Of a stretch of 64,000 nt of DNA, positions 51,774 through 60,071 are shown one piece after another. Source of the stretch: G965250275 sp965250275 (GTDB lineage Bacteria; Pseudomonadota; Alphaproteobacteria; Rhodobacterales; Rhodobacteraceae); NCBI GenBank assembly GCA_965250275.1, contig OZ252297.1, positions 434,001 through 498,000 of the forward strand, given 5' to 3'. The position numbers and the translations under genes were made by a program. The first letter of the stretch is position 1. Each line of letters opens with the position of its first letter. The notes beneath the pieces were generated by a model, which searched no databases, was not told where the DNA came from, and worked only from the letters and a program-made list of their open reading frames with translations.

Positions 51774-53267
51774 TCAGGTTTTATGATGGGCGGGCGGCAT
51801 GATCTTGTGCACTGTGCCGTGCGTTTCATCGCCTTGATAAATTCCAAATGTGCCATGCCGGAACTCTTCGGCGTAGCGTTTGAGCATGCTGCGCTCGGCC
51901 GGGTTGGAGACCCGCGCAAAAGGAATGTCGACAAGGTTGAAAAACTTGAACCCTGCAGGCGCGCGCCCGATGACCGCCCCGTGGTAGTATATGCCGTGCC
52001 GCCCTGTGACGCTGTCCTGATACACCGCATAGAGAAAATCGAGCTTGGCCTGCAGCCCCAGTTTCTTGAGATAGGTCCGCAAGGCAGGCAGAGTCTGCGG
52101 TTTCGCGTCAGACCGTGGGACGGTGAGGTGGCCCTCACTGTCGACGCGCAGCAGTACTTGCGGTCCACGCGCGAGCAAAGCACCGATTTCAACGGCCCCG
52201 GATTTCGCGGCGGCCAGAACCAGATCATCCTCCAGCCCAACCGAAAAGTAGTTGCCGCGGAAGTATCCCAAGGGGCTGCCACTGGTGGCGGTGTGGTCAA
52301 TGACGCGGCCCAGGAGGATGACGTGGTCACCGGCGTTCACGACTTTTTCCTGCGCGCAGACAATCGTCGCAAGCGCGCCATCCAACAGTGGCATCGCGGC
52401 GGCTCCACCGTGCCATGAGACCTGGTCGAACTTGTCAGGATCGCGCGATGCGAAAAGACCGGAAGCGCCTTTCTGATCTTCATGAAGGACGTTGATGGCA
52501 AAGTGCGATGCATCAGTGAAGGTCGTGCAGCTGTGCGCCGTTTTCGCGATGCAGACCAGCACGATTGGCGGATCCAAAGAGACTGACGTGAAGGAGTTCG
52601 CGGTGAATCCCCTCGGGGTTCCGTCGTCCTGCAGGGTGGTTATGACGGTGACGCCGGTTGCGAAGGCCCCGAAGACATCCCGCAACGCGCGGCGATCGGT
52701 CTCCGAGATTGGCGCCGGGGGCATTTCTGACAGGTAGCGGTCGGTATCTTGGCCAGCGCGCGGTGCGGGTGCGAGCTCGGGTGTGGGGAACGCTGAAAAG
52801 CGTACGCCCAATCCTCCTTTGGGATGAATGGACACATCGGTCATATCGACGATCTGACCAGTGCCCGTAGAGTCCACCGTCCTTAAAGCAGCCAACACGC
52901 CGAATGCCATGGCGGGGCCGGCGGAAGGCTCGGCGTCCGACAAAGGCAGCTTGCCAAACACCAGTTCCGGATTGATCTCGCACATCTCGCTGAACGTCAT
53001 TCCGCACGGGTCAGTTTCGCAAAGCAAAACATCGCACGACGCGATCAGCGCACGGAGAGCGGACTGGGAGTCTTGCTCGGCGACATTGAGCAAGACGCTT
53101 TTCTTGTTTCTGCTGGAACTCTCGGTTTGCTCCGGATCAGAGTCTATTTCTGGCTCAATGCGGACCACTTCGGCGCCGTGATCTGCCAGAATCAACGCGC
53201 TGCAGCGTCCGGCATCGGTGTTGCTCATATCGAGAACGCGCAACCCGTGCAGGATCCCCCGGCTCAT
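51774..53267 (-). CDS. Fusion: abbreviated CaiB-like domain + flavin reductase + extra C-terminal domain
   Basis: This 497-aa protein has three parts. Residues 1-165 resemble a shortened class III CoA-transferase (CaiB/BaiF): HGLRVLDMSNTDAGRCSAL, ADHGAEVVRIEPE, NKKSVLLNV and, near its end, APAPRAGQDTDRYL. The middle of the family, including the region of the catalytic Asp, is missing. Residues about 185-350 are a flavin-reductase-like FMN-binding domain (DVFGAFATGVTVIT, GFTANSFTSVSLDPPIVLVC, FRGNYF). Residues about 355-497 form an unassigned domain. The reductase probably supplies reduced FMN to the LLM monooxygenase encoded at 56096. The start overlaps the hydrolase gene (ATGA). Whether the CaiB remnant binds CoA is unknown. 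Confidence 0.88.
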   Translation of the reverse strand: MSRGILHGLRVLDMSNTDAGRCSALILADHGAEVVRIEPEIDSDPEQTESSSRNKKSVLLNVAEQDSQSALRALIASCDVLLCETDPCGMTFSEMCEINPELVFGKLPLSDAEPSAGPAMAFGVLAALRTVDSTGTGQIVDMTDVSIHPKGGLGVRFSAFPTPELAPAPRAGQDTDRYLSEMPPAPISETDRRALRDVFGAFATGVTVITTLQDDGTPRGFTANSFTSVSLDPPIVLVCIAKTAHSCTTFTDASHFAINVLHEDQKGASGLFASRDPDKFDQVSWHGGAAAMPLLDGALATIVCAQEKVVNAGDHVILLGRVIDHTATSGSPLGYFRGNYFSVGLEDDLVLAAAKSGAVEIGALLARGPQVLLRVDSEGHLTVPRSDAKPQTLPALRTYLKKLGLQAKLDFLYAVYQDSVTGRHGIYYHGAVIGRAPAGFKFFNLVDIPFARVSNPAERSMLKRYAEEFRHGTFGIYQGDETHGTVHKIMPPAHHKT

Positions 53268-54058
53268 GGCAGCACCCGTCCAAGGAAGGTTCCCAGAACC
53301 TCGTTCGTCGCGCCCGGATCTTCTGCAAGTGCCATGTGGCGCAGACCGGGCAGGATCACCGCTTCCGCTCCAGGTATCTCGTGCGCGATGGCCCGGGCCA
53401 TGTCGGGACCATTTCCGTAGTCTTCATCCCCCGTCACCACCAATGCAGGCGCTGTGATGGGGGGGGTGGGCGCCGTGATTTCTTCGATGCCATCTGCGAG
53501 CACGCGGTAAATGGTATGATAGATTGACGGATCGTTGGCCGTCACCCAGCCGCGGACCATGTCCATGACATCCGGGGACTCTTTGCGATAGGCGTCCGTA
53601 AACCAACGCTCGAGCGCAGCTTCGACGGTTGCCGAAGGCCCGCTGTCTCGCGCCTGCTCGACACGTTTCAGGATGGCGGCTTGTGCGTCGGCGCTCCGGC
53701 GATGCGGAGAGTGCAGAATGGCTAGCGCGGAGACGCGCGTGGGATGGTCCTGCGCGAAGCGGCGGGCAATCATACCGCCCAGCGAAAACCCGACGATTGC
53801 TGCACGGTTCACGTGGCAATGATCCAGCAATCCAAGCAGCTGATTAGAAAACATCTTTAGGGACGGTGTCTCCGCCGGCGGATTGCTGCGCCCGTGACCG
53901 TAGATGTCGTACAGGATGACATCATAGGTCTGCTCCAACGCCGGTAGCTGCCATTGCCACACGTCCTGATTCAACCCAAGACCGTGTATCAGCACCACAG
54001 TGTTTGCCCCCGCCACTCCGAGGCGCTGATAGGATGTTCCATCTGGCAGCGTCGGCAT
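53264..54058 (-). CDS. Alpha/beta-fold hydrolase
   Basis: This 264-aa hydrolase has HGLGLNQDVWQWQLP (oxyanion region), nucleophile elbow VGFSLGGM, Asp in TGDEDYGNG and His in GLRHMALAE. It is of the size and style of RutD, 3-oxoadipate enol-lactonase and TgnE-type hydrolases. Overlap with RidA upstream (1 base) and the flavin-reductase fusion downstream (4 bases) shows a tight operon. It may hydrolyse an amide, lactone or enamine intermediate from the flavin-dependent oxidation. Substrate is not readable. Confidence 0.92.
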   Translation of the reverse strand: MPTLPDGTSYQRLGVAGANTVVLIHGLGLNQDVWQWQLPALEQTYDVILYDIYGHGRSNPPAETPSLKMFSNQLLGLLDHCHVNRAAIVGFSLGGMIARRFAQDHPTRVSALAILHSPHRRSADAQAAILKRVEQARDSGPSATVEAALERWFTDAYRKESPDVMDMVRGWVTANDPSIYHTIYRVLADGIEEITAPTPPITAPALVVTGDEDYGNGPDMARAIAHEIPGAEAVILPGLRHMALAEDPGATNEVLGTFLGRVLP

Positions 54059-54459
54059 CAGGCGCTATTGTCCAACGGGCGGTAGGCCACCACTTCGACC
54101 TCCACGCGGACATCCACCAACAAATCGCTGACAACAGCAGAGCGGGTTGGGGGCTCGGTTGGAAAGTACGCGCCATAGACTGTGTTAAATCCGGGGAAAT
54201 CCGCGCGATCCCGCAGCCAGACCATCGCCTTAACGACGTCCGACATTTCACAACCGGCCTCTTTCAGTGTCTCTCTAATGTCCGTCAGAATGGCGTGAGT
54301 CTGATCTTCGATCGACCCGTGGGTCATCGGGGTGCCTTCGTGCATTGGGATCTGCCCGGTCAGAAATACAAAATCGCCAGCGCGGATGGCGCGCGACAAT
54401 GATAAAATTCGCCCCCCGATTTCGAGCGGACCGCCGATCACTTCTTTTCTTTGCGCCAT
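54058..54459 (-). CDS. RidA/YjgF/RutC-family protein
   Basis: This 133-aa protein starts at ATG 54459, which has GGAGGGA 4-5 bases upstream. It has the RidA family features: FLTGQIPMHEGTPMTHGSIE and QTHAILTDIRETLKEAGCE, and a C-terminal Arg-containing PTRSAVVSDLLVDVRVEVE. RidA proteins hydrolyse reactive enamines or imines to ketone and ammonia or act on aminoacrylates. First gene of the four-gene minus operon and divergent from the aldehyde dehydrogenase gene across 139 bases. Confidence 0.93.
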   Translation of the reverse strand: MAQRKEVIGGPLEIGGRILSLSRAIRAGDFVFLTGQIPMHEGTPMTHGSIEDQTHAILTDIRETLKEAGCEMSDVVKAMVWLRDRADFPGFNTVYGAYFPTEPPTRSAVVSDLLVDVRVEVEVVAYRPLDNSA

Positions 54460-54598
54460 GTGTCCCTCCGTTTGACGCAGACTGTCGCAAACTTCGCCCC
54501 TGCAATTATTAATTTTCGCCACAAGGTGTCGAATATTCGCACACTTCTGGGGCCATTCTGCCAACACTGGGAATCACTTGACCGAGGGAGGCGCTTCG
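54460..54598. promoter_or_regulatory. Divergent promoter region ridA / aldehyde dehydrogenase
   Basis: These 139 bases lie between outward-facing operons. They contain an AT-rich palindrome AATTATTAATT (54504-54514) suited to a promoter core, and a 10-bp perfect palindrome CGAATATTCG (54530-54539). TGTCGCA (54483-54489) and ATTCGCAC (54535-54542) recur in or near the cdhR-BKACE spacer. These may be binding sites for a shared regulator. Confidence 0.45.
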
Positions 54599-56080
54599 AT
54601 GGCCGAGCCAAAGAGCTATCAGATGTTGATCGACGGGGACTGGACCGCAGCATCGGACGGAAAGGAATTCGAGAGCGTCAACCCGACCACTGGTGAAGTT
54701 TGGTCGCGTGTCCCCGAGGCGACCGAACAGGACGTTGACCGCGCTGTCAGGGCGGCGCATCGCGCGTGTTACGAGGGCCCTTGGTCCAAAATGACTCCGA
54801 CAGACCGGGGTCGGTGTCTGCGCCGACTGGCGGAATTGCTGGCCGACCAGTCCGAAGAGCTCGGTCGGACCGAAACCGTCGATACCGGAAAAATGCTCAA
54901 GGAAACGCGTTGGCAGGCCAAGTACATCGCAGAGTTTTTCCACTTCTATGCGGGCTGCGCCGACAAGATCAGCGGTGAGACCCTGCCCATCGACAAACCA
55001 GACATGTTTGTCTTCACCAAACGTGAGCCACTCGGGGTGGTGGCGGCGGTTGTGCCGTGGAACTCTCAACTGTTCCTCGTGGCGGTCAAGATCGGTCCGG
55101 CTCTCGCCGCAGGCAACACTGTCGTCTTGAAGGCCTCGGAGCACGCATCAGCCGCGATGCTGGAGTTTGGCGAACTGATCGAGGCGGCAGGCTTCCCCCC
55201 AGGCGTAGTTAATATCGTGACCGGGCATGGGGAGCCGTGCGGACGGGTGTTGACGGGCCACCCCCTGGTCGCGCGGGTGTCTTTTACCGGCGGCCCAAAT
55301 GCAGCGCGTCACGTTCTGGAAAACACCAAGAACAATTTCGCCGAGGTCTCTTTGGAATTGGGTGGCAAGTCCCCGTTCATCGTATTCGAAGACGCCAACA
55401 TCGAAAGCGCGGTGAACGCTTCGATTGCAGGGATTTTCGGGGCGACCGGCCAAAGCTGCGTGGCCGGGTCACGCCTCTACCTGCACGAAGACATTGCCGA
55501 TGCGTTTCTGGATCAGATGGTGGCGCTCACCCGGCAGATCAAAATCGGGGATCCGCTTGCGGAAGAAACCCAGATGGGTCCGCTTTGTACCACAGGGCAG
55601 CGCGACCTGATCGAGCGCGAGGTGGCTCATGCCGTCGAAGAAGGTGGTGAGATCCTGACTGGGGGCAAGCGTCCGGAAGGGCACGCAGGGTTGTTCTTTG
55701 AGCCCACGATCATCGCCTGCCCGCGGCAGGATATGCAGATTGTCGATACCGAACTGTTTGGCCCCGTACTTGCGGTGCAGAGGTTCCGCACCGAAGACGA
55801 AGTCATTGCGCTGGCCAATGACACCGAACACGGGCTGGCAGCCGGGATCTTTACACAAAACGCGGCCCGATCGATGCGCATGGCCAGCGCGGTGCGGGCC
55901 GGGATCATCTGGGTCAACACCTATCGCGTCGTGTCGCCGATTGCAGAATTCGGCGGTGTCAAAGGCTCTGGCTACGGTCGCGAAAGCGGGTTCCAGGCAA
56001 TGTACGATTACACCCGACCCAAAACCATCTGGATGAACACGTCGGATGAGCCAATGGCCAATCCGTTCGTGATGCGTTGA
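54599..56080 (+). CDS. NAD(P)-dependent aldehyde dehydrogenase
   Basis: ATG 54599 with GAGGGAGG 7 bases upstream gives 493 aa, the standard ALDH size. It carries VVPWNSQLFL, the Glu of LELGGKSP and the nucleophilic Cys in GQSCVAG, all intact. It oxidises an aldehyde to an acid. By style it resembles betaine-aldehyde, gamma-trimethylaminobutyraldehyde and TgnC-type dehydrogenases. It is the first gene of the plus-strand catabolic operon, 15 bases before the LLM monooxygenase, so the aldehyde may be the product of that enzyme. Confidence 0.95.
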   Translation: MAEPKSYQMLIDGDWTAASDGKEFESVNPTTGEVWSRVPEATEQDVDRAVRAAHRACYEGPWSKMTPTDRGRCLRRLAELLADQSEELGRTETVDTGKMLKETRWQAKYIAEFFHFYAGCADKISGETLPIDKPDMFVFTKREPLGVVAAVVPWNSQLFLVAVKIGPALAAGNTVVLKASEHASAAMLEFGELIEAAGFPPGVVNIVTGHGEPCGRVLTGHPLVARVSFTGGPNAARHVLENTKNNFAEVSLELGGKSPFIVFEDANIESAVNASIAGIFGATGQSCVAGSRLYLHEDIADAFLDQMVALTRQIKIGDPLAEETQMGPLCTTGQRDLIEREVAHAVEEGGEILTGGKRPEGHAGLFFEPTIIACPRQDMQIVDTELFGPVLAVQRFRTEDEVIALANDTEHGLAAGIFTQNAARSMRMASAVRAGIIWVNTYRVVSPIAEFGGVKGSGYGRESGFQAMYDYTRPKTIWMNTSDEPMANPFVMR

Positions 56081-56095
56081 GAAAGGAACAGGACC

Positions 56096-57145
56096 ATGAA
56101 GTTTCAACTGGCAATCAACCTGGAACGGCTGAACGACGGCACCGACATGAAGGATGTCGCGCGGCACACGCTGGAGATGTTGCAAATTGCGGATGAGGGC
56201 GGTTTCGACATTGCGTGGGCCGCCGAGCACCATGCGTTGGAGATGACCATTGCCCCGAACCCTTTCCAGACACTCGCGTGGTGGGCCGGCGAGACGGATC
56301 GGATCCGCCTGGGAACGGCCGTGGCCACGGCGGCCTACTGGCACCCGATCAAATTGGCTGGTGAAGCGGCCTTCTTCGATCTCATCAGCGGCGGTCGGCT
56401 CGAATTCGGGATCGGGTCGGGGGCCTATCAGCGCGAATTCGACCGGATGCATCCAGGCCTGAAGCAAAGTGATGCGTGGCGGTACATGCAGGAGATGCTG
56501 CCAGCGGTCCGCGCGCTGTGGCAGGGGGACTATGCGCACGATGGCGAGTACTGGCAGTTCCCGACCTCAACTGCGGTCCCGAAGCCTGTTCAGTCCGAGG
56601 TGCCGGTGTGGGTCTCGGCGCGGGCCCCGATCACGTTTGACTATGCCATTCGCGAGAAGTGCAACATCAACTGCTGGCCCTTAACGCGCGGCTTTGACGA
56701 GGCAGAACTCTATAAACAGAGACTGGATGAAGCGATTGCCAAAGCCGACAACGATTGGATCCCGCGGTTTGCTTTGATGCGTCATTCTTGTGTCTATGAC
56801 AATGAATCCGACCGTCAGGCAGCGATGAATTCGATCCGGACGGTGCTGGGCCAGTTTGAGAACCTGTTCCGCAACGCCGGTGACGTGGAAAACGGGTTTC
56901 CGGCTCAGATCCCTTTAGATCAATTGGAAGGCCGTGAGCAATACGACCCCGCGATGCTCGAGGAAAACCTGATGTTTGGGTCTCCGGAGACGGTGATAGC
57001 CAAACTGAATCGTTATCAGGCCCTGGGCGTGAACGAATTCATCTACTATGCCTCGATGGGTCTGGGTCACGCAGAGCAGAAACGCTCGCTGAAACTCTTC
57101 TGTGACGAGGTCATGCCCGCCTTTGCGGAGCGCCGCGCAGCATGA
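56096..57145 (+). CDS. LLM-class (luciferase-like) flavin-dependent monooxygenase
   Basis: This 349-aa bacterial-luciferase-family protein shows IADEGGFDIAWAAEHHAL, RIRLGTAVATAAYWHPIKLA, SGGRLEFGIGSGAYQREFDR and GDYAHDGEYWQFPTSTAVP. Members use FMNH2 from a partner reductase and O2; the reductase is likely the fusion protein encoded at 51774-53267. The last pattern recalls two-component enzymes such as TgnB that open N-methylated pyridine rings, and RutA belongs to the same superfamily. AAGGAA precedes ATG. Its stop overlaps the CaiD-like gene (ATGA). Confidence 0.92.
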   Translation: MKFQLAINLERLNDGTDMKDVARHTLEMLQIADEGGFDIAWAAEHHALEMTIAPNPFQTLAWWAGETDRIRLGTAVATAAYWHPIKLAGEAAFFDLISGGRLEFGIGSGAYQREFDRMHPGLKQSDAWRYMQEMLPAVRALWQGDYAHDGEYWQFPTSTAVPKPVQSEVPVWVSARAPITFDYAIREKCNINCWPLTRGFDEAELYKQRLDEAIAKADNDWIPRFALMRHSCVYDNESDRQAAMNSIRTVLGQFENLFRNAGDVENGFPAQIPLDQLEGREQYDPAMLEENLMFGSPETVIAKLNRYQALGVNEFIYYASMGLGHAEQKRSLKLFCDEVMPAFAERRAA

Positions 57146-57945
57146 GCGGGGGCGTCACAACACATCGCAACGGACAGGTTCTGGAGGTCACGCTCGACCG
57201 GCCAAAGGTCAATGCAATCGATGTGGCAACATCACAGGCCTTGGCGGCTGCGTTCACCGAGCTCCGCGAAGACAAGGACCTGCGCTGTGCCATCCTGACC
57301 GGGGCAGGGGATCGGATCTTTTCGGCCGGTTGGGATCTCAAGGCGTTGAACGACGGCGAGATGCAGTTGGACAACTGGTGGGAGACCGACGACTACGGCG
57401 AAGGAGGGTTCACGGGCCTGACCGAAAACTGGTCTCTGAACAAGCCGGTGATCGCCGCAATCAATGGATTGGCGATTGGTGGTGGGTTCGAGATGGCTTT
57501 GGCCTGCGATCTTCTGATTGCTGCAGATCATGTCGAGTTCGGCTTGCCAGAAATGCCCTTGGGGATCGTGCCGGATGCGGGCGCGCTGCAACGCTTGCCC
57601 CGGCGTATTCCACACAACATCGCGATGGAGATGTTTCTGCTGGGCCGCCGGATGCCAGCAGAAGAGGCGGCCCGGTACGGGTTGGTCAACAAGGTCGTGC
57701 CGAAGGAAGAATTGATGACCGCTGCGCGGGACTGGGCGGCTTCGATCGCTTGGTCTGCGCCCCTTGCAATGCAATCTGTCAAGGAAGTGCAGCGCGAAAT
57801 CGAGTGCGTGCCACTCGAAAAGGCGTTTCACAAGATGCGCACGGACCCCATGCCGACCTATCGCAAAATGCTGAAATCGAGCGATGCTGCGGAAGGCGTG
57901 GCGGCATTCGTCGAAAAACGTGAACCGAACTTCAAAGGCGAATAG
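57142..57945 (+). CDS. caiD: Crotonase-family enzyme, CaiD-like (carnitinyl-CoA dehydratase type)
   Basis: This 267-aa enoyl-CoA hydratase/isomerase is very close in pattern to E. coli CaiD: LEVTLDRPKVNAIDVATS, FSAGWDLKAL, KPVIAAINGLAIGGGFEMAL and PEMPLGIVPDAG. CaiD interconverts crotonobetainyl-CoA and carnitinyl-CoA. The active-site Glu pair of CaiD appears kept (PEMPLG and a downstream acidic position), so hydratase activity is likely. It overlaps the LLM gene by 4 bases and precedes the dehydrogenase by 2. No intact CaiB CoA-transferase or CaiC ligase is in the window. Confidence 0.85.
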   Translation: MSGGVTTHRNGQVLEVTLDRPKVNAIDVATSQALAAAFTELREDKDLRCAILTGAGDRIFSAGWDLKALNDGEMQLDNWWETDDYGEGGFTGLTENWSLNKPVIAAINGLAIGGGFEMALACDLLIAADHVEFGLPEMPLGIVPDAGALQRLPRRIPHNIAMEMFLLGRRMPAEEAARYGLVNKVVPKEELMTAARDWAASIAWSAPLAMQSVKEVQREIECVPLEKAFHKMRTDPMPTYRKMLKSSDAAEGVAAFVEKREPNFKGE

Positions 57946-57947
57946 CG

Positions 57948-58889
57948 ATGTATCCTGATCCAGAGCAGGTGCGCCGTGTCGCGAGCATCGGTGGCGGCCC
58001 GATTGGTGGCGGGTGGGCTGCCCACTTTCTGGCCCGAGGGTACGACGTCACTGCCTACCTTCATGATCCCGGTGAGCGCGATGCTTTTGACGTGATCCTG
58101 CAAACAGGCTGGAAAAGCCTCACCGATCTCGGATTGGCCCCCGACGCCTCGATGGACAGACTGACGGTCGTACATGATTTGCCCGAGGCCGTGGCAGGTG
58201 CAGAGTTCATTCAGGAAAGCGCACCCGAGAATCTGGCCATGAAACAGGCTCTGTACAAGGTGCTGGGCGATATTGCTCCGCCAAGCGTGGTCATCGCCTC
58301 ATCGACGTCCGGTCTGACAATGACCGAGATCCAGAAGGAATGCGCCACGCCGGAGCGGACCGTGATCGGGCATCCTTTTAACCCGCCTTATCTGCTTCCG
58401 CTGGTCGAGATTGTCGGAGGCGAACGCACCGAAACGAACGCCGTGACCTGGGCAGGGGAGTTTTACACGGTAGCGGGCAAGGCACCGCTTTTGATGAAAA
58501 AGGAAATCCCCGGCTTTGTGGCGACGCGACTACAAGAGGCCCTGTGGCGCGAAGCGCTGCATATGGTGGCAAATGGCGAGGCGACGCCGGCCGATATCGA
58601 TGTGGCTCTGATGAACGGCCCGGCACCACGCATGGTGGCACAGGGGCAGTGTATGGCGTTCCATGTTGCCTGTGGTGCAGGCGGAATGGCCACAAATCTG
58701 GATCAGTTCGGTCCCGCGTTAAAGCTGCCCTGGACCCGTTTGGAAGCGCCGCCGTTGACGCAGGAGCTGCGCGACCGAATGGTCGACGGGTGCAATGATA
58801 TTGCGGGTGACCAGCATTTCGAAGACATGGCGGCGAAAAGAGATCGTCAGATCGTGGCCGTGTTGCGGGCGCTACGGGATACCGCCTGA
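57948..58889 (+). CDS. cdhA: 3-hydroxyacyl-CoA-dehydrogenase-family enzyme, L-carnitine dehydrogenase type
   Basis: This 313-aa protein has NAD-binding G-x-G-x-x-G at residues 15-20 (GGGPIG), the catalytic-His segment GHPFNPPYLLPLVE, VPGF-type EIPGFVATRLQEALWREALH and DQFGPALKLPWTRLE. The last two are characteristic of carnitine dehydrogenase (CdhA) rather than beta-oxidation enzymes. CdhA oxidises L-carnitine to 3-dehydrocarnitine. The thioesterase domain (CdhB) fused or adjacent in other bacteria is absent. The gene end overlaps the convergent regulator gene by 18 bases. The BKACE gene at 60072 would cleave the expected product. Confidence 0.85.
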   Translation: MYPDPEQVRRVASIGGGPIGGGWAAHFLARGYDVTAYLHDPGERDAFDVILQTGWKSLTDLGLAPDASMDRLTVVHDLPEAVAGAEFIQESAPENLAMKQALYKVLGDIAPPSVVIASSTSGLTMTEIQKECATPERTVIGHPFNPPYLLPLVEIVGGERTETNAVTWAGEFYTVAGKAPLLMKKEIPGFVATRLQEALWREALHMVANGEATPADIDVALMNGPAPRMVAQGQCMAFHVACGAGGMATNLDQFGPALKLPWTRLEAPPLTQELRDRMVDGCNDIAGDQHFEDMAAKRDRQIVAVLRALRDTA

Positions 58890-59936
58890 ACTCTGGCCGG
58901 AGGCCCGGCGTCGCACCTCAATCGTGTCGAGAAACCGGGACAGCGTTCCGGGCCAATGCGGCTCATCCTCTTGCTCGGGCCAGGCCTGGCGATAGTCACT
59001 GGGGCGTTTGCCAAAGCACTTCTTGAAGGCATAGGCAAAATGGGACAGCGAATTGAACCCGGATGCGGTCGAGATTTCGCGCACACCCATGGCCGTCGAA
59101 ATCAGCAAAACTCGTGCATGCTGCAATCGCATCAGCAGTCCGAACTGGACGACGCTGCAGCCCATCTCTTTTGAGAATTGGCGTTCCAGCTGCCGCTGTG
59201 ACAGCCCAACCGAGTCTGCGATCTCGGGTACGGTCAAAGGTTCACTTATGTTACTTTGCATGAGGTCAACGGCACTGCGCACGGCCAGCGGCAGCGTTTC
59301 TTTTCCGCGCCCAAGGGTCACGCGTTGCGGCGCGACATCGGCGCGCACTGGATGGTGCATGATCTGATCCGAGACCTCCCCCACCAGACGGTTGCCGTGG
59401 GTGCCTTCGATCAGGTGAAACATAAGGTCGATGCCAGCCGTCCCTCCGGCGCAGGTCAGCACGTTGCCGTCCTGCGTATACAATTGCTCCACCGCTTTCA
59501 CATCCGGGAATTGCTCCTGAAACCCCGGCAGGTAGGACCAGTGGGTGGTGGCGGATTTGCCGCTGAGCAATCCCGCTCTGGCCATGACATAGGCCCCGAT
59601 TTCAACGGCGCAGAGCTGTACGCCGAGCCGCGCCTGCAATCGCAGCCAGGAGATCAGGCGCGGGTTCTGATAATGTTCAGCACCCCAACTGCCGAACAGA
59701 AACACCGTGTCATTGCGATCCAGACGCTCGGGTGGCGGCGTGCAATCAACAGTGACGCCGCTGCTAGAGGTGATTTGCGCGCCATCAAATGAATGAAGTT
59801 CGACATCATACAACGGCGTGTTCGAAAGATAATTGGCCACGCGCACCGGTTCCAGCAGGCCGGTGAGCGTCATCAGATTGAAACGCGGGATCAGAACACA
59901 GCGCAAGCGACTCGCTGTCGGGTCCAGGGTTTGCAT
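58872..59936 (-). CDS. cdhR: GlxA/CdhR-like AraC-family transcriptional regulator
   Basis: This 354-aa regulator has an N-terminal DJ-1/PfpI (GATase1-like) domain (about 10-185; CAVEIGAYVMARAGLLSGK) and a C-terminal AraC double helix-turn-helix (about 230-325; SEPLTVPEIADSVGLSQRQLERQFSKEMG, with GVREISTASGFNSLSHFAYAF as second motif, quoted in parts). This is the architecture of CdhR and GbdR, which activate carnitine and glycine-betaine genes. ATG 59936 is used; a GTG at 59942 is two codons upstream with GGGGAG 7 bases before and may be the true start. It is divergent from the BKACE gene and convergent with the dehydrogenase, fitting local control. Confidence 0.9.
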   Translation of the reverse strand: MQTLDPTASRLRCVLIPRFNLMTLTGLLEPVRVANYLSNTPLYDVELHSFDGAQITSSSGVTVDCTPPPERLDRNDTVFLFGSWGAEHYQNPRLISWLRLQARLGVQLCAVEIGAYVMARAGLLSGKSATTHWSYLPGFQEQFPDVKAVEQLYTQDGNVLTCAGGTAGIDLMFHLIEGTHGNRLVGEVSDQIMHHPVRADVAPQRVTLGRGKETLPLAVRSAVDLMQSNISEPLTVPEIADSVGLSQRQLERQFSKEMGCSVVQFGLLMRLQHARVLLISTAMGVREISTASGFNSLSHFAYAFKKCFGKRPSDYRQAWPEQEDEPHWPGTLSRFLDTIEVRRRASGQSSGGIP

Positions 59937-60071
59937 CTGCACAGGGAATCTCCCCACTTGGTGCGGATCGGTGCGAATTTCCGCCTTGTTGGCTGACAGT
60001 TTGGCGAAAAATCGACACAGACACAACACAGGCGTTTCACACTTGTCGCACCAGATGGGGAGGAGATCGGG
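59937..60071. promoter_or_regulatory. Divergent cdhR / BKACE control region
   Basis: The 135-base spacer contains three copies of (T/C)CGCACC: on the minus strand at 59960-59966 and 59970-59976, and on the plus strand at 60046-60052. They resemble paired operator half-sites for an AraC-type regulator, most simply CdhR itself. A GAGGAG ribosome site ends 7-8 bases before the BKACE GTG start. Confidence 0.45.

Noticed and set aside
51155..52330. A 391-codon minus-strand frame containing the DUF1185 gene
   Set aside because: The first 191 codons lie in another frame of the flavin-reductase fusion and have low-complexity Ser/Arg/Pro content. ATG 51757 with AAGGA is the real start.
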